Notes: generated by a model from the letters alone, not told the origin. DNA of 64,000 nt from an uncultured Rhodospirillaceae bacterium (GCA_902826565.1 CADEFF010000011.1:27335-91334), one strand, 5' to 3'; positions 1 to 8,589 are shown, numbered from the stretch's first letter. Program-made: numbers and translations.

Positions 1-672
1 CGGCAGGGTATTCGCCTGGCGGCCACCGATGAAGATCACCAGCACGACCTCGTCGAACGAGACCGCAAAGGCCGTGATTCCGCCGAGCAGCACGCCCGAG
101 CGAATCCCCGGAAAGGTGACGTGGAGAAAAGCCCTGAAGCCGCTGGCGCCGAGGCTGAGCGCCGCGCGTTCGAGGTTCATGTTGAAGTCGCGCAGCACCG
201 AGATCGTCATGACGACGACGAACGGGATGCAGAGCAGCGCATGGGAGACCGCGACGACCCAGAGATTGCCGACGAGCTTCATCGGCGCGAAGGTGAGGAA
301 GAGCGCGAGCGCCACGATGATGACCGGCACGACCAGCGGCGTCAGCAGCAAGGCGTAGAGCGCGCGACGGCCGAAGAAGCGGTAGCGCACGATCGCGTAG
401 GAGGCGGGCACGCCGAGCAGCATCGCGATGATCGACGCGATGGTCGCCACCTGCAGGCTCATCGCGATGGCCGCGAGCCATTCCTCGCTGGCGAAGAGCT
501 TTCGATAGAGCGCGAAGGAATATCCGGGCGGCGGGAAGGTGAGCTGTTCCGCCGCGGAGAAAGCCATCGGGAAGATCACGAGGAGCGGAAGCAGGAGGAA
601 CAGGGCGCCGCCGATCGCGAGAACGAGTTGCGCGGTACCGACCCATCCGTCTTGTAGAGGTGGACGCTGCAT
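1..672 (-). CDS. ABC transporter permease, PotC/spermidine-putrescine type (3' end cut off by window)
   Basis: The open frame runs off the left edge of the window; 224 residues are visible. The start is the ATG at 670-672, with only a weak purine-rich stretch upstream. Several hydrophobic segments are visible, the first at about residues 13-35. A binding-protein-dependent permease loop (AALSLGASG, near residue 168) matches the EAA contact motif for the ATPase, and the end visible here (FAVSFDEVVLVIFIGG) is typical of the PotC class. Family members are inner-membrane subunits importing polyamines or similar small cations. The partner permease, ATPase and binding protein are not in the window, so the substrate is unknown. 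It is transcribed away from the acyl-CoA synthetase gene. Confidence 0.8.
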   Translation of the reverse strand, partial: MQRPPLQDGWVGTAQLVLAIGGALFLLLPLLVIFPMAFSAAEQLTFPPPGYSFALYRKLFASEEWLAAIAMSLQVATIASIIAMLLGVPASYAIVRYRFFGRRALYALLLTPLVVPVIIVALALFLTFAPMKLVGNLWVVAVSHALLCIPFVVVMTISVLRDFNMNLERAALSLGASGFRAFLHVTFPGIRSGVLLGGITAFAVSFDEVVLVIFIGGRQANTLP

Positions 673-952
673 CGCCTCTTCGGTCTTCCAGTCGGCAGGA
701 CGCTCGTGAACAGTCCGAAGCTAATCGGCAGCGCAACGCGAAGTCAACGCAATGCGCGCCGCCGGCGCTCGACGCGAACGCATCCCGCTTTCGCTATCGA
801 ACGAGCGGGTTCACATAGACAACGGCCGCGCGACAGCGTGCAGAATTTTCTCGCCACAACGTGACGGATTCCTGCAAAGCGCGATGACGCCATTGCCCAC
901 AGTCTTTGCGCATTGCATTTCTGCCGCGCCGACAAGCGCCCGGACGCACCTC
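673..952. promoter_or_regulatory. Divergent intergenic region between the permease and acyl-CoA synthetase genes
   Basis: About 280 bases separate the two divergent genes and should hold both promoters. The only structure noticed is an inverted pair GCAAAG (874-879) and CTTTGC (904-909), about 45 bases before the proposed start at 953. No convincing -35/-10 pair was recognised. The synthetase frame stays open back to 752, so part of this stretch could be coding if an upstream start is used. Confidence 0.3.
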
Positions 953-3052
953 ATGGCGCATCGCCTCGATCCCCTGCTCCGCCCCCGCTCGATCGCCCTG
1001 CTCGGCGCCTCGCCGAAGCCGGGCTCCTATGGCCATGGCATGATGCATGCCACGCTGGGCGCGGGTTTCGACGGACCTATCTACCTGGTCAACCCGGGTT
1101 ACACGGAGATCGAGGGGCGCCCCTGCTATCCGGATCTCCGCTCGCTCCCCGAGGTGCCGGAGCATGCGGTGCTCTCCGTCGCCAACGCGCGGCTCGAGGC
1201 CGCGGTCATCGATGCCATCGAGGCGGGCGTGCGCGGGGCGACGATCTTCGCCAGCGGCGCGCTCGAGGAAGAGCGCGCGCCGCCGCTCGTGCAGCGCCTG
1301 CGCGATCGGGCGCGCGAGGCCGGGCTGCTGATCTGCGGCGGCAACGGCACCGGCTTCTACAATCGGGTCGACAAGGCGCGCTGCGAGATGACCGGCGGCC
1401 CCGTGGAAGCGCCCGGCAGCGTCGCCCTCATCGTCCAGTCCGGCTCCGTGCTGGCGGCGCTCTCCGCGAGCGACCGGCTGCGCTACAACCTGACCGTCTC
1501 GACGGGTCAGGAAATCACCACCTCGATCGCCGACTATCTCGATTTCGCCCTCGCGCTCGACGGCACCCGCGCCGTCGGCATCTATATGGAAGCGGTCCGC
1601 AACCCGGCCGGATTCGTCGCCGCGCTGAAACGCGCCGCCGAGGCCGCCGTGCCGATCGTCGTGGTGAAGGTCGGGCGCAGCGAGAAGAGCCGGCAATTCG
1701 CCCTCAGCCACACCGGCGCGCTCGCCGGCGACATCGACGCCTATGAGGCGGTCTTCGCGCACTACGGCGTGCAATGCGTCGGCACGCCGGACGAGCTTGT
1801 CGCGACGCTGCAGCTCCTCTCGACCGGAAAGCTGCCGGTCGTCGGGAAGGGGCTGGTGGCCATCGCCGATTCCGGCGGCGAGCGCGAGCTTCTGGCCGAC
1901 ACGGCGGATCGCGAGGGGGTTCCCTTCGCCGAGATCGACGAGGCGACGCGCGCGAAGCTAGCCGCCCGTCTCGATTACGGGCTCGTGCCGGAGAACCCGC
2001 TCGATGCCTGGGGCACCGGTCACGGCTTCGAGACGCTGTTCGAGAACTGCCTCGGCGACCTGCTCGACGATCCGGAGGCGGGTCTCGGCTTCTGGATCGC
2101 CGACCTGCGCGACGGGACCAGCTATCACGAGCGCTATGCGGAAGCGGCCAAGCGCCTCGGCGCGAGCCGGAAGAAGCCGCTCGCCTTCGCCACCTGCTAT
2201 GCGAAGGGCCGCAACGAGACGCTGGCACAGCAGCTCCGCGACGCCGGCGTGCCGGTGCTCGAGGGCATCGGCGAGAGCCTGGTCGCGGCGCGGCGCGCGA
2301 TGGATTATGCGGCGTTTCTGGCGCGACCGAAGCGCAGGCCCGCCGCCGCGGATGCCGCGGCGACGGAACGCTGGCGGGTGCGCCTCGCGCAGGGACAGCC
2401 CTTCGACGAGCGGACGAGCCTCGCGCTGCTCGAGGATTTCGACGTGCCGACGGTGGCGCACCGGCCGGTGGAGAGCGCGGCCGACCTTGCCCCCGCCGCG
2501 CGCGCGGTCGGCTATCCGGTCGTCCTCAAGACCGCCATGCCCGGAATCTTTCACAAGTCCGACGTCGGCGGGGTGAAGCTCAATCTGCCGGCGCCCGAGG
2601 CGCTCGCCGCCGCCTATGCGGAGATGTCGGCCCGGCTCGGGCCCCGCGCCGTCGTCGCCGCCATGGCGCGGCCGGGCGTGGAGCTCGCCTTCGGGCTGCT
2701 GCAGGATCCCGATTTCGGGCCGATCGCGATGCTGAGCGCCGGCGGCACCCTGATCGAGCTGCTCAAGGACGCCGTCTTCGCCGTGCCGCCCGTCGATGCG
2801 GCCGAGGCGCGGCGCCTCATCGACCGGCTCGCCGTTCGCCGCCTCCTCGCCGGCTGGCGCGGCGCCCCGCCCGCCGACCTCGACGCGCTCGCCAGGGCCT
2901 TCGCGAGCTTCAGCGCGATGGTGGCGGCGCTCGGCGACGGCCTCGCCGAGGTGGACGTCAATCCCGTCATCGCCGGCCCGTCGGGGGTGGTGGCGGTCGA
3001 TGCGGTGATCGTTCCGCGCCGCGCAGTATCCCAGTCCCAACGAGAGGGTTGA
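953..3052 (+). CDS. Acyl-CoA synthetase (NDP-forming), acetate--CoA ligase family
   Basis: About 699 residues from the ATG at 953; the frame is open back to 752, but homology-like sequence begins at this methionine (MAHRLDPLLRPRSIALLGAS). Order of domains: CoA-binding Rossmann domain (about 1-130), succinyl-CoA-ligase-like domain with the phosphohistidine motif SHTGALAGD (His253), and a C-terminal ATP-grasp domain (about 460-690) with HKSDVGGV. Such enzymes reversibly make an acyl-CoA from a carboxylic acid, CoA and ATP through a phosphohistidine. The stop lies 5 bases before an enoyl-CoA hydratase gene, so the two probably form one catabolic operon activating and then hydrating an unsaturated acid, for example a feruloyl-type or short-chain acid. 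The substrate is inference. Confidence 0.85.
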   Translation: MAHRLDPLLRPRSIALLGASPKPGSYGHGMMHATLGAGFDGPIYLVNPGYTEIEGRPCYPDLRSLPEVPEHAVLSVANARLEAAVIDAIEAGVRGATIFASGALEEERAPPLVQRLRDRAREAGLLICGGNGTGFYNRVDKARCEMTGGPVEAPGSVALIVQSGSVLAALSASDRLRYNLTVSTGQEITTSIADYLDFALALDGTRAVGIYMEAVRNPAGFVAALKRAAEAAVPIVVVKVGRSEKSRQFALSHTGALAGDIDAYEAVFAHYGVQCVGTPDELVATLQLLSTGKLPVVGKGLVAIADSGGERELLADTADREGVPFAEIDEATRAKLAARLDYGLVPENPLDAWGTGHGFETLFENCLGDLLDDPEAGLGFWIADLRDGTSYHERYAEAAKRLGASRKKPLAFATCYAKGRNETLAQQLRDAGVPVLEGIGESLVAARRAMDYAAFLARPKRRPAAADAAATERWRVRLAQGQPFDERTSLALLEDFDVPTVAHRPVESAADLAPAARAVGYPVVLKTAMPGIFHKSDVGGVKLNLPAPEALAAAYAEMSARLGPRAVVAAMARPGVELAFGLLQDPDFGPIAMLSAGGTLIELLKDAVFAVPPVDAAEARRLIDRLAVRRLLAGWRGAPPADLDALARAFASFSAMVAALGDGLAEVDVNPVIAGPSGVVAVDAVIVPRRAVSQSQREG

Positions 3053-3057
3053 TCGCC

Positions 3058-3867
3058 ATGTCCGACCATCTTCTGCTCGAGATCAAGAACCGTATCGCGC
3101 ATCTGCAGATCAACCGGCCGAAGGCGCTGAATGCCCTCCATCCGGATTTCATGGAGGAGTTCAAGGCGATCTTCCAGCGGCTGAGCGAGGACCGCTCGGT
3201 ATCGGTGGTGGTGCTCTCCGGCGTGGGCCCGAATTTCGGCGCCGGATACGACCTCAAATACGACTGGTCCGGGCGCTATGGCGAGACCGTGCTCGGCCAG
3301 CGCAAGATGCTGCAGGACTGCATGAGCTTCGAGCTCGCGCCCTGGGAATGCAGCAAGCCGGTGATCGCCATGGTGCGCGGCTTCTGCCTCGCCGGAAGCT
3401 GCGAGCTCGCCATGCTGTGCTGCGTCACCATCGCGAGCGACACCTCCCGCTTCGGCGAGCCCGAGATCCGCTTCTCGACCTCGCCGCCGGTGGTGGTGAT
3501 GCCCTGGATCGTCGGCCTCAAGAAGGCGCGCGAGCTGCTTTACACCGGCGACCTGATCGGCGCCGAGGAGGCGCTGAAGATCGGCATGGTGAACCGCGTG
3601 GTTCCCGACGCCGAGCTCGAGGCGGAGACCTTCAAGCTCGCGCGCCGGATGGCGGCGATCTCGATGGAAGGGCTGCAGACCACCAAGGCCTCGATCAACA
3701 AGGGCGCCGAGATCGCGGGCATCCGCCAGGCCTTCGATTACGGCATCGAGCAGGGCGCGATGCTGGACGCGACCGAGACGGAAACCCTGAAGACCTTCAT
3801 GGAAATCCGCGGGCGCGACGGCCTCACCGCCGCGATCCGCTGGCGGGAGAGCCAGTTCGAGGACTGA
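3058..3867 (+). CDS. Enoyl-CoA hydratase/isomerase family protein
   Basis: The product has 269 residues, the usual crotonase length. Both acidic positions of the crotonase active site are kept: Glu116 in AGSCELAM and Glu136 in FGEPEIRF, so hydratase activity is plausible. The oxyanion-hole region FGAGYDLK is also visible. The ATG follows the synthetase stop by 5 bases, and GAGAGGG in the end of the synthetase gene can act as its ribosome binding site. Members add water across an acyl-CoA double bond in the cytoplasm. Co-transcription with the NDP-forming synthetase suggests a two-step acid degradation module. A strong terminator follows about 25 bases downstream. The exact acyl chain cannot be read from sequence. 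Confidence 0.88.
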   Translation: MSDHLLLEIKNRIAHLQINRPKALNALHPDFMEEFKAIFQRLSEDRSVSVVVLSGVGPNFGAGYDLKYDWSGRYGETVLGQRKMLQDCMSFELAPWECSKPVIAMVRGFCLAGSCELAMLCCVTIASDTSRFGEPEIRFSTSPPVVVMPWIVGLKKARELLYTGDLIGAEEALKIGMVNRVVPDAELEAETFKLARRMAAISMEGLQTTKASINKGAEIAGIRQAFDYGIEQGAMLDATETETLKTFMEIRGRDGLTAAIRWRESQFED

Positions 3868-3890
3868 GCCGCAGCTCCCTGATGCGGACA

Positions 3891-3941
3891 GGGGCCGGCC
3901 CCGCGGCATGATGTGCCGTGCGAGGCCGGCCCCCTTTTTTT
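3891..3941 (+). terminator. Rho-independent terminator after the synthetase-hydratase operon
   Basis: Perfect 10-bp arms GGGGCCGGCC (3891-3900) and GGCCGGCCCC (3924-3933) enclose a nested CGGCA/TGCCG hairpin (3904-3908 and 3914-3918) and are followed by seven T residues (3935-3941). Confidence 0.92.
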
Positions 3942-4104
3942 GCTCTCGCGGGCGGACGGTTCCCGGCATCTTCGCGGTCGACAGCGACCGGGTCGCCCAA
4001 GCATCCTTCGACCCCTGAATGCCGGGATGCTCCGCGGCGTTCGGCCCCGGCCGCTCTGCGGCGTCCCGGCCAATATCGGCGCCGTTCGACAAGCGGAGGA
4101 ACTC

Positions 4105-4752
4105 ATGTCCAGCCTGCGCGTGCATTGCTTCGCGATCTCGCTCGAAGGCTATGGTGCCGGTCCCGACCAGAGCCTCGAGAACCCGCTCGGGCGCGGCGGC
4201 CTCGCCCTGCATGAATGGGCCTTCGCCACCCGCAGCATCCGGCAGATGTTCGGGCAGGACGGCGGCTCGACCGGCATCGACGACGGGTTCGTCGCGCGCG
4301 GGTTCGAGAATATCGGCGCCTGGATCCTGGGCCGGAACATGTTCGGCCCGATCCGCGGACCCTGGCCGGACGAGAGCTGGAAAGGCTGGTGGGGCGACAA
4401 CCCGCCCTATCACTGTCCCGCCTTCGTGCTCACGCACCATGCACGTCCGCCGCTCGCGATGGAGGGCGGCACGGTGTTCCACTTCGTCACCGACGGGATC
4501 GAGGCGGCGCTCGATCGCGCCCGCGACGCCGCCGGGGGCAAGGATGTCCGCCTCGGCGGCGGCGTGGCCGCGATCCGGCAGTATCTCCGGGCGGGGCTCG
4601 TCGACGCGATGCATCTCGCGATCGCGCCCGCGCTGCTGGGATCGGGCGAGCCGCTGCTCGCCGGGATCGACCTGCCCAAGCTCGGCTATGAGCGCACGGA
4701 ATTCACCCCGACGCCGAATGCGACGCATGTGATCGTCGAGAAGCGCGGGTGA
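4105..4752 (+). CDS. Dihydrofolate reductase family protein (RibD C-terminal domain)
   Basis: The product has 215 residues. The start at 4105 is chosen because AAGCGGAGGA sits just upstream; the frame is open back to 3913, but that part is the terminator region. The fold signature is that of RibD-C/DHFR-like NADPH reductases: an N-terminal strand (LRVHCFAISLEGYGAG), ILGRNMFGP in the middle, a Gly-rich DVRLGGGVAAIRQYL, and IAPALLGSGEPL near the end. Small stand-alone members are common in bacteria and mostly of unknown substrate; they need not make tetrahydrofolate or riboflavin. It stands alone between a terminator and tRNA-Leu. Confidence 0.8.
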   Translation: MSSLRVHCFAISLEGYGAGPDQSLENPLGRGGLALHEWAFATRSIRQMFGQDGGSTGIDDGFVARGFENIGAWILGRNMFGPIRGPWPDESWKGWWGDNPPYHCPAFVLTHHARPPLAMEGGTVFHFVTDGIEAALDRARDAAGGKDVRLGGGVAAIRQYLRAGLVDAMHLAIAPALLGSGEPLLAGIDLPKLGYERTEFTPTPNATHVIVEKRG

Positions 4753-4800
4753 CCCGCGCGGCATCTGGCGCGCTGCGGCGGAGGAGAGGCATCGGGATGT

Positions 4801-4887
4801 TGGTGCCCCCGGGGAGACTCGAACTCCCACACCCTTGCGGGTAACAGATTTTGAGTCTGCCGCGTCTACCGATTCCGCCACAGGGGC
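4801..4887 (-). tRNA. tRNA-Leu (anticodon CAA)
   Basis: An 87-nt type II tRNA. The 7-bp acceptor stem pairs GCCCCTG (5' end at 4887) with CGGGGGC (revcomp of 4805-4811), followed by A and an encoded CCA (4801-4804). The anticodon loop reads CTCAAAA, giving CAA, which decodes UUG leucine. A long variable arm (TTACCCGCAAGGGT region) and the GTTCGAGTC T-arm are visible. Confidence 0.96.
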
Positions 4888-4965
4888 CCCGATGCGGGGC
4901 CGCATCATAGCGACCGGCGGCGGCGGCGCAACCGAGGCGGCCGCCGGCGGCCAGCGGCCCCTGTT

Positions 4966-6906
4966 TCAGGCGGCGGCGGGGCCGCGGCCGCGCTTGATCC
5001 AGATCGACATGCGGCCTTCGCGGCCGCGGATGCGCTGGAGCGGCAGCTCGACGAAGCCGGCCAGCAGGGAGGCCCGTCCGGCGGCCCGCACCCCCTCCAC
5101 CACCGCGCCGGAGATGGCGATCCGCGCCTCCTCGTCGCGGGTCATCGCCTCGATCCGGCTCGCGACATTGACCGTGTCGCCGGCGGCGGTGACCTGCGCC
5201 TGCTTCGCGCCGCCGACCCGCGCGAAGGCGATCGGGCCGTAATGGATGCCGACCCGGAGATCGATCGCCATGCCGCCGGCCGCGGCCAGCGTCTCGTTCC
5301 AGCGCGCGATATCGGCCTCGAGATCGATCGCGGCGGCGAGCGCCGCGGCGGGGTCGCCGGGCGAAGGCTTCGGCACGCCGAACATCACCATGGCGCCGTC
5401 GCCCATGAACTGCTCCAGCACGCCGCCATGGGCGAGCACGGCGCGTTCGATGCGGCCATGGAGCTCGCGCAGGAACCGCACCGTCTCGTCCGGCGTCATG
5501 CGCTCGAGCCGCGTCGTCGAGCCGGCGAGGTCGACGAAGAGGATCGCGGCCTGCTGGCTCCGGCCGTCGAGGCTGGCGCCGCCGCCGGCCGCGAGGAGAT
5601 CGACCAGCGCGGGCGCGTGATAGCCGGCAAGATTGCGCCGTTGCCGGCGCTCGAGGCTGGCGCGCGCGATCACGCCCAGCAGCGCCACCAGCAGGATCGC
5701 GGCGCTCGGAAAGGTGACGTCGAGCCAGAGCGCGTGGCGCGCGAAGGCGTAATAGGCGATCGCCCACCAGCCGAGCAGCAGCAGCCCGGCCGCGATCGCA
5801 CCCGCGATCGGCGGCAGCCGCCCCGCCAGCAGAAAGGTCGCGAGGCCGGCGAGCGCGATGGCGCTCACGTCCCATCCCGATTCGCCGGTGCGCCGGTCGA
5901 GGAGCGGGCCATCGAGGAGATTGCCCACCACCGTCCCCAGCACTTCGATGCCCGGCATGACCCGGCTGAAGGGCGCCGAGAAGGTGTCGCCCACGCCGAT
6001 CGCCGTCGGGCCGAGGATGACCGCGCGGCCGCGGATCGCCGCCTCCGGCACGCGGCCCTCGAGCAGATCGAGCAGCGAGTAAGTCGCGAGCGTGCCCGCC
6101 GGACCGTAATAGTCGATCGGCAGACGCAAGGCCGGACCGGTGGCGATCCGGCGCGCGCCCAGCGAGACGCCGTCATCGAGACGAAGCACCATCTCCTCGA
6201 CCCGGAGCCCGAGGAACCGCCGGGCGGCCTCGAGCGGGAAGGCGGGGAGCCAGGCCTCGCCGAGCGCGATGGCAAGCGGCAGCCGGCGCAGCACGCCGTC
6301 CGGATCGACCGGCACATTGACATGCCCGAGGCCGCTCACCCGGCGGAAGGGCTCGATCGGCACGAGCAGGCCGGTGGCGGCAACGTCGCGCGCAAGCTCG
6401 CCCTCCGGCCGGTGCACGACGCGGAATCCCGCCTCGCGCGCGACCGCGAGCGATGCCGGGTCGGGCACGCCGTCGGCGTCGTGGGTGAAGGCGCAGACCA
6501 GGAGATCCCGATCGGTCGCGGCGAGCGCCTCGAGCAGGGCGCCGTCGCCGGGCCCGAGCCCGGCGCCGTCGCCCGGCGCCTCGCGATCGAGCAGCAGAAG
6601 GTCGAGCCCGACGACGGCGGCGCCGGCCCGGGTAAGCCGGTTCACCGCATCGGCGAGCACACGGCGCGGCAAGGGCCAGCGCTGCAGGGCGGCGAGCGTG
6701 GCGTCGTCGATCGCGACGATCACCACGCTCGGCGGCGGCGGCAGCGCGCCGCGCAGCTCGAACCGCCAGCCAAGGCTCTGCCCCTCGATGGCGGTCGCGA
6801 GCGGAGAATCGCGCAGGCTCAGATAGGCGGCGACGATGCCGAAGACCAGCAGGCCGGCAATGATCGCGAAGCGGCGCGGCAGGGCATCGCCGGCGGCTCG
6901 CGTCAT
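4966..6906 (-). CDS. CHASE2-domain adenylate/guanylate cyclase (class III)
   Basis: The product has 646 residues. An N-terminal membrane segment (about 12-28) precedes a periplasmic CHASE2 sensor domain (about 35-335), then three membrane helices (about 345-420) and a cytoplasmic class III cyclase domain (about 445-620). Metal-binding Asp459 (FVDLAGST) and Asp503 (FMGDGAMVMFG) and the transition-state pair Asn580/Arg584 (GDTVNVASR) are present, so it should be catalytic. The residue usually Lys before GDG is Gln (EQFMGDG), a variation that leaves ATP versus GTP use open. The upstream FecR gene is probably co-transcribed and may be the extracytoplasmic partner. The ATG overlaps, as ATGA, the stop of the repeat frame running from fecR. 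Confidence 0.9.
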   Translation of the reverse strand: MTRAAGDALPRRFAIIAGLLVFGIVAAYLSLRDSPLATAIEGQSLGWRFELRGALPPPPSVVIVAIDDATLAALQRWPLPRRVLADAVNRLTRAGAAVVGLDLLLLDREAPGDGAGLGPGDGALLEALAATDRDLLVCAFTHDADGVPDPASLAVAREAGFRVVHRPEGELARDVAATGLLVPIEPFRRVSGLGHVNVPVDPDGVLRRLPLAIALGEAWLPAFPLEAARRFLGLRVEEMVLRLDDGVSLGARRIATGPALRLPIDYYGPAGTLATYSLLDLLEGRVPEAAIRGRAVILGPTAIGVGDTFSAPFSRVMPGIEVLGTVVGNLLDGPLLDRRTGESGWDVSAIALAGLATFLLAGRLPPIAGAIAAGLLLLGWWAIAYYAFARHALWLDVTFPSAAILLVALLGVIARASLERRQRRNLAGYHAPALVDLLAAGGGASLDGRSQQAAILFVDLAGSTTRLERMTPDETVRFLRELHGRIERAVLAHGGVLEQFMGDGAMVMFGVPKPSPGDPAAALAAAIDLEADIARWNETLAAAGGMAIDLRVGIHYGPIAFARVGGAKQAQVTAAGDTVNVASRIEAMTRDEEARIAISGAVVEGVRAAGRASLLAGFVELPLQRIRGREGRMSIWIKRGRGPAAA

Positions 6907-7037
6907 CGCCCGGCTTCGCTCGGGGATGGGGCTTCGCTTAGGGGTCGGGCTTCGCCGATGGACTTCCTTTTGCCCACGGGCCCCTCTTCGCCTATGGGCC
7001 CTGCCTCGCTCATGGATTCCGCTTCGCTCACGGGAAA
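6903..7037 (-). repeat. 18-bp tandem repeat (7 degenerate copies) in the -1 frame behind fecR
   Basis: Between the fecR stop and the cyclase start lie seven 18-bp units that read, on the minus strand, as hexapeptides of the form hydrophobic-(Ser/Gly)-Glu-Ala-x-(Pro/Ser); typical units are VSEAES, MSEAGP, LSEAPS and PSEAGR. Several differences between the SEA-encoding parts of the units are synonymous (GAA/GAG, GCG/GCA/GCC). The frame is the -1 frame of fecR; it is open through the fecR end and stops at 6903-6905, overlapping the cyclase ATG as ATGA. A T_TTC_CCG heptamer (7031-7037) sits immediately before the fecR stop. The repeat may be a translated tail reached by frameshifting, the remains of an in-frame tail after an indel, or a non-coding minisatellite. 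Confidence 0.75.
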
Positions 7038-7699
7038 GTGGTCCGCGCCATCGCGTCGTCGACGCGCTTCTGGCCCCAGCGCTTGGGCGGCGTCGGCGGC
7101 TCGCCCGCCTTGACGTCCGTGCCGAATCCGGGATCGAGGATGACGCCGCCCTTGAGCCCGCGCTCGACCACCGTCACGCGACCCTCGATCACGAAGACGC
7201 CGGTCGTGTCCGGCTTCGCATCCACGACCCATTCGGTGGAGCGCACCGAGGCGACCGCGGTCCGGGTGGTGACCTCGAAGCGGGTCCAGCTCGACGCGCT
7301 GTCGAGCGCGATGCGGAGGATGCCGGCGATCACCTCGATGAGCGCATCGCCCGCATTGGCGGCGCTCGGCGTGACGAAGCGATCGAGCGCGATCTCGGTG
7401 GCCGGCCCCACCACCAGCACCGATCCGTCCGCGAGATGGATCTCGAGGCGCCCCGTCTCGCCGGTGACGATCCGGTTGCCGATATGCAGCGCCATGCCGT
7501 TCTGCACCGGACGGCTCGCGCCGTCCGAGACGACCAGCACCACGCCCACGAAGCGCGAGACCGTGCCGACCGTCGGCGATTGCGCCTGTGCGCCCGGGAT
7601 ACCGAAGCGACCGAGCAGCCCTGCCGCGAGTCCGAGCGAGATCGCCCAAGCGGTTCGCTGCAGCAGGACGCGACGCGTGATGGCAATCATCAGTTTCAT
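7028..7699 (-). CDS. FecR domain-containing secreted protein
   Basis: The product has 223 residues in the annotated frame. A basic N-terminus and hydrophobic stretch ending in GAQAQ (about residues 5-40) look like a signal peptide. The FecR domain covers about 45-190, with the typical MALHIGNRIVTGETGRLEIHL-like and VRSTEWVVD segments. FecR-like domains lie in the periplasm and bind partner proteins. Here the downstream gene encodes a CHASE2 cyclase, a pairing that suggests FecR acts as a periplasmic input or ligand for the cyclase; that is inference. The stop is immediately preceded by T_TTC_CCG, and a -1 slip would add 42 residues of hexapeptide repeat. Starts at 7699 or 7690 are both possible. 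Confidence 0.85.
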   Translation of the reverse strand: MKLMIAITRRVLLQRTAWAISLGLAAGLLGRFGIPGAQAQSPTVGTVSRFVGVVLVVSDGASRPVQNGMALHIGNRIVTGETGRLEIHLADGSVLVVGPATEIALDRFVTPSAANAGDALIEVIAGILRIALDSASSWTRFEVTTRTAVASVRSTEWVVDAKPDTTGVFVIEGRVTVVERGLKGGVILDPGFGTDVKAGEPPTPPKRWGQKRVDDAMARTTFP

Positions 7700-8007
7700 G
7701 ACCCCTCCGCTGGCGGCGCCGCGGCCGGCTGTCGAACGCGGCGGTTTTAAGGCCCGGCGACCCCTTTTCCATATCGGGAGGACGCGCGTCTTCCAAGGGC
7801 GAAACGTGGGCTGGCCCGGCGACGCCAGCGAATCGGAGTTTCACGCCATGATGCGGCCGCCGTAATCCGCCGGGGCCGGAACCCAGGATACGGCAGCCGG
7901 GCCGCAGCGCGCCGCCATTGTCCGTTGCGGCCCGCTTTGCTACATCCGGGGTCCGCCCCGGCGCCCGCCGGCTCGCCCGAACGGTTCCCCGGAGCTCCTC
8001 CCGCCCC
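7700..8007. other. Divergent intergenic region between fecR and the DedA-like gene
   Basis: About 308 bases with no gene recognised on either strand. It should carry both divergent promoters. A weak candidate for the plus strand is TTGTCC, 17 bases, TACATC within 7918-7950. No repeat or RNA structure stood out. Confidence 0.3.
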
Positions 8008-8589
8008 ATGTTGCGCCGTCTCTATGACTGGATGATGCGGCTCGCCGGCGGGCCGAAGGCGCTGCCGGCGCTGGGTGCCGTCTCCTTCGCCGAAAGCTCG
8101 TTCTTTCCGATCCCGCCCGACGCGATGCTCCTGCCGATGGTGCTGGCGCGACCCGACCGCGCCTGGCGCATCGCGATGGTGGCGACAATTGCCTCGGTGC
8201 TGGGCGGCATCGCCGGCTATGCGATCGGCTACTATCTGTTCGAGACGGTCGGCCGCAGCATCATCGAAGCCTATGGCTATGAGGAGAAGTTCGACGCCTT
8301 CCGCCTCACCTACGCCGAATGGGGCCTCTGGATCATCCTCATCAAGGGGCTGACGCCGATCCCCTACAAGCTCGTCACCATCGCGAGCGGCGCCGCCGCT
8401 TTCGACTTCCCTACTTTCGTGCTGGCCTCGGTCCTGACGCGGGGGGCACGCTTCTTCCTGGTGGCGGGGCTGCTGCGCTGGTTCGGCCCGCCGATCCGCG
8501 AATTCGTCGAGCGGCGCCTGACGCTGGTGACCACGGTCTTCGTCGTTGCGGTCGTCGGCGGCTTCGTCGCGGTGAAATATCTGCTCTAG
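8008..8589 (+). CDS. YqaA/DedA-like membrane protein (SNARE-associated domain, VTT family)
   Basis: The product has 193 residues from the ATG at 8008; the frame is open back to 7918, but membrane-protein similarity starts here. The motif region FAESSFFPIPPDAMLLPMV (about 25-43) is characteristic of YqaA-type VTT proteins, followed by a Gly-rich helix GGIAGYAIGYYL and a proline-containing loop GLTPIPYKL. Four to five hydrophobic segments indicate an integral inner-membrane protein. The DedA superfamily is linked to lipid flipping and membrane homeostasis, but the role of the YqaA branch is not settled. Downstream, dsbB follows after about 90 bases, possibly in the same transcript. Confidence 0.85.
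   Translation: MLRRLYDWMMRLAGGPKALPALGAVSFAESSFFPIPPDAMLLPMVLARPDRAWRIAMVATIASVLGGIAGYAIGYYLFETVGRSIIEAYGYEEKFDAFRLTYAEWGLWIILIKGLTPIPYKLVTIASGAAAFDFPTFVLASVLTRGARFFLVAGLLRWFGPPIREFVERRLTLVTTVFVVAVVGGFVAVKYLL

Noticed and set aside
2614..4908. Minus-strand open frame over the hydratase, terminator, reductase and tRNA-Leu
   Set aside because: It crosses a terminator and a tRNA gene and matches no protein family.
6903..7037. CRISPR array
   Set aside because: The 18-bp units are directly adjacent and degenerate, have no spacers, and no cas genes are present.
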